The position numbers and the translations under genes are program-made. This document shows positions 6,161 through 7,619 of a stretch of 7,619 bases of DNA, piece after piece. Position 1 is the first letter of the stretch; the number at the start of each line of letters is the position of its first letter. Under the pieces are notes generated by a model, which worked only from the letters and a program-made list of their open reading frames with translations, did not search any database and was not told where the DNA came from. Origin of the DNA: JAGKXB01 sp964498835 (GTDB lineage Bacteria; Pseudomonadota; Gammaproteobacteria; Burkholderiales; Burkholderiaceae_D); contig CAZCIX010000071.1 of NCBI GenBank assembly GCA_964498835.1, forward strand, positions 1-7,619, given 5' to 3'.

Positions 6161-7619
6161 ATGTTTATAGGTGCTCCGTCGTCAAGTGTTGCCGGAAATT
6201 TTGGTAGTGGAAGCGTAAAGTGGAATGTAGAACATTTCCGCACTTCTGAGGGAAGAGCAAAATGTGCGGCATCAATCATCAAAGACAATAATCTCAATAA
6301 AATCCCGGAACGGGTTTTCGAGGCAGTCCCTAATATAAGAAGAGGGCAAAATGAATCCATGCCTGAGTTTTATGCCAGAAAGTACCCTCATGCTTCTTTG
6401 TTGTTTTCTGATCCGGTATTTCAATCTGCCGTGTTGATGGCATACGTAAAAAATCCAGAGGCTCCCAACACGCATGTGCATCTCGCAATGGCATCTGTTG
6501 CCCCTTGCATGACTCCTGAGCAGCAAGATGCGGTAGTAGAGCAGATGGGGTTTGAATCGGATGATATTTTCAAGGAGCAGCCCAGTCGTGCATTTGTTTT
6601 AAGATTTATGCATGATATTTCGGAGGTAAATCAGAATTTTCTTGCTAAGAAAATTGCGGGAAAATATTGGGGAACGGATGAAGCTTTCTTGGGATATGTG
6701 TGTGAAAACGCCAATATGTTCAGCTCTGCACGTGCGAAAGCGTGTCTTGTCGAAGCCATTTATACCGGACAATTGAAATTCGAATCTGCTAACGCTAAGA
6801 AAATGCTTGTTAAGTCCATTTACGATGGACATTTTGGTGACGATCCTAATTTGTTGGCAAAAATCACCGGTAAATTAGAGGATCTGTTTGGTGCGAGCGG
6901 CGTAGATGAGACATCGATTGGTACGTATTTGGAAACGTTGAGCATTCTTGCTCAAGCTGTGGGTAATAAACGTTTGGGTGTGGATACGGAAATATCACAA
7001 TTTCAGCTTGCTGAAATTAAGAAGCTTTTTGCACAACAGGCTTCTCCGGATATGAAAAGGGCCCTTGCTGATGCTATTTGTAGGCGTAAGTTTGGTGATG
7101 CGCTGGAGGTGCGGCAGATGTTGGTTGATAATCTCCCATTATTTGCCACTAATGTTGCTGATCTTGAGAGTGAAAATTCCTTCGATAAACATTTGAATGC
7201 ACTGCATGGTCTGGCAAAGTTTGTTTTTGATCAGGGTTTTGGTAAGGATCGGGAAATATTAAAAAAATTGGCAGAGAATTTGAAAATATTTATTGTTGAT
7301 TTGGAGTTATTTTCGGCAGCCAATCTGCGGTGGTTTGATGATTCCAGAATTAACGGGATACGGAACTTGATTACGCGTAGTATCGCCTCAGGAAAATTTA
7401 AGGGCATGGCACCAGGAGATGCTGCGCTTAAGCAATTGGAAAAATTTAAAGCCGACATTCCTGGTTATACCTGGAATTTAGCGCACTTTACTGGTTTGGG
7501 ATTGGTGGGTGCTGTATCTGCAAGTCATACTGCGATGGACGTAGATCAGCCGCAAATTGATACCTTGTCTGGCCGCAAACGTGGGGCGGGCGAAGAAGTT
7601 AGTCCTGATCCTAAACGAC
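6161..7619 (+). CDS. Unrecognised protein, 3'-truncated by window edge; possible secreted effector
   Basis: The frame is open for 486 codons plus one base with no stop before the window end, so the gene is partial. I do not recognise the family. The N-terminus (MFIGAPSSSVAGNFGSGSVK) is Ser/Gly-rich, has I3 and P6, and has no acidic residue until E24; there is no Sec signal peptide. The body looks soluble and largely helical. A tandem 20-residue repeat occupies 189-226 (SARAKACLVEAIYTG, then SANAKKMLVKSIYDG), with weaker copies near 159-173, 294-313 and 395-415. One short hydrophobic stretch lies at about 443-453. The tail turns hydrophilic with acidic residues, then R472-K473-R474 and, ten residues later, K485-R486, a bipartite nuclear-localisation-like pattern. 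Sampled 60-base blocks are about 28-43% GC versus 50-58% in tamAB, which hints at a different origin. The start is secured by a strong ribosome site. A type III-type or other secreted effector is my inference; a cytoplasmic helical-repeat protein is the main alternative. Confidence 0.85.
   Translation, partial: MFIGAPSSSVAGNFGSGSVKWNVEHFRTSEGRAKCAASIIKDNNLNKIPERVFEAVPNIRRGQNESMPEFYARKYPHASLLFSDPVFQSAVLMAYVKNPEAPNTHVHLAMASVAPCMTPEQQDAVVEQMGFESDDIFKEQPSRAFVLRFMHDISEVNQNFLAKKIAGKYWGTDEAFLGYVCENANMFSSARAKACLVEAIYTGQLKFESANAKKMLVKSIYDGHFGDDPNLLAKITGKLEDLFGASGVDETSIGTYLETLSILAQAVGNKRLGVDTEISQFQLAEIKKLFAQQASPDMKRALADAICRRKFGDALEVRQMLVDNLPLFATNVADLESENSFDKHLNALHGLAKFVFDQGFGKDREILKKLAENLKIFIVDLELFSAANLRWFDDSRINGIRNLITRSIASGKFKGMAPGDAALKQLEKFKADIPGYTWNLAHFTGLGLVGAVSASHTAMDVDQPQIDTLSGRKRGAGEEVSPDPKR
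6725..6838 (+). repeat. Tandem 60-bp (20-residue) coding repeat
   Basis: Two adjacent 20-codon units encode S-A-R-A-K-A-C-L-V-E-A-I-Y-T-G (from residue 189) and S-A-N-A-K-K-M-L-V-K-S-I-Y-D-G (from residue 209), with nine identities over 16 aligned positions. The DNA has diverged (27 of 48 bases identical in the core), so this is an old duplication or a structural repeat held by selection. The pattern, L-(V/A)-x-x-I-Y-x-G then an aromatic or aliphatic residue, suggests a repeated helix ending in a glycine turn. Confidence 0.6.

Noticed and set aside
6094..6526. Overlapping antisense open frames across the start of the downstream gene
   Set aside because: The + strand frame from 6161 has a strong ribosome site and stays open for over 1.4 kb, so it is the better explanation.

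Overview
The window looks like part of a Gram-negative, probably betaproteobacterial, chromosome of moderate GC. The evidence is a complete tamA-tamB pair (outer-membrane Omp85 protein plus an inner-membrane-anchored AsmA/DUF490-type partner). TamB ends in an LLYTWAFD-like tail of the kind I associate with betaproteobacterial TamB; that placement is from memory, not from a search.

Layout: 1-156 is AT-rich leader DNA with a possible sigma70-type promoter. 157-1902 is tamA. 1902-5846 is tamB, whose ATG overlaps the tamA stop by one base (TGATG), so the two genes form one translationally coupled unit. 5847-6160 is an AT-rich spacer of about 310 bp. I see no convincing intrinsic terminator in it, but it holds several small inverted and direct repeats and a perfect TATAAT hexamer. 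From 6161 an open reading frame with a strong Shine-Dalgarno sequence runs off the right edge, giving 486 codons with no stop.

TamA and TamB work together as the translocation and assembly module, linking the inner membrane through the periplasm to the outer membrane. They act in biogenesis of some outer-membrane proteins and/or phospholipid transport to the outer membrane. The third gene has no evident functional link to them.

The third gene is the most interesting part of the window. I do not recognise its family. It is clearly lower in GC than tamAB, begins with a Ser/Gly-rich segment lacking acidic residues, has a 20-residue tandem repeat with more degenerate copies elsewhere, and near the window edge shows a KR-X10-KR pattern resembling a eukaryotic bipartite nuclear localisation signal. 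Together these suggest, without proving, a secreted effector of a host-associated bacterium.
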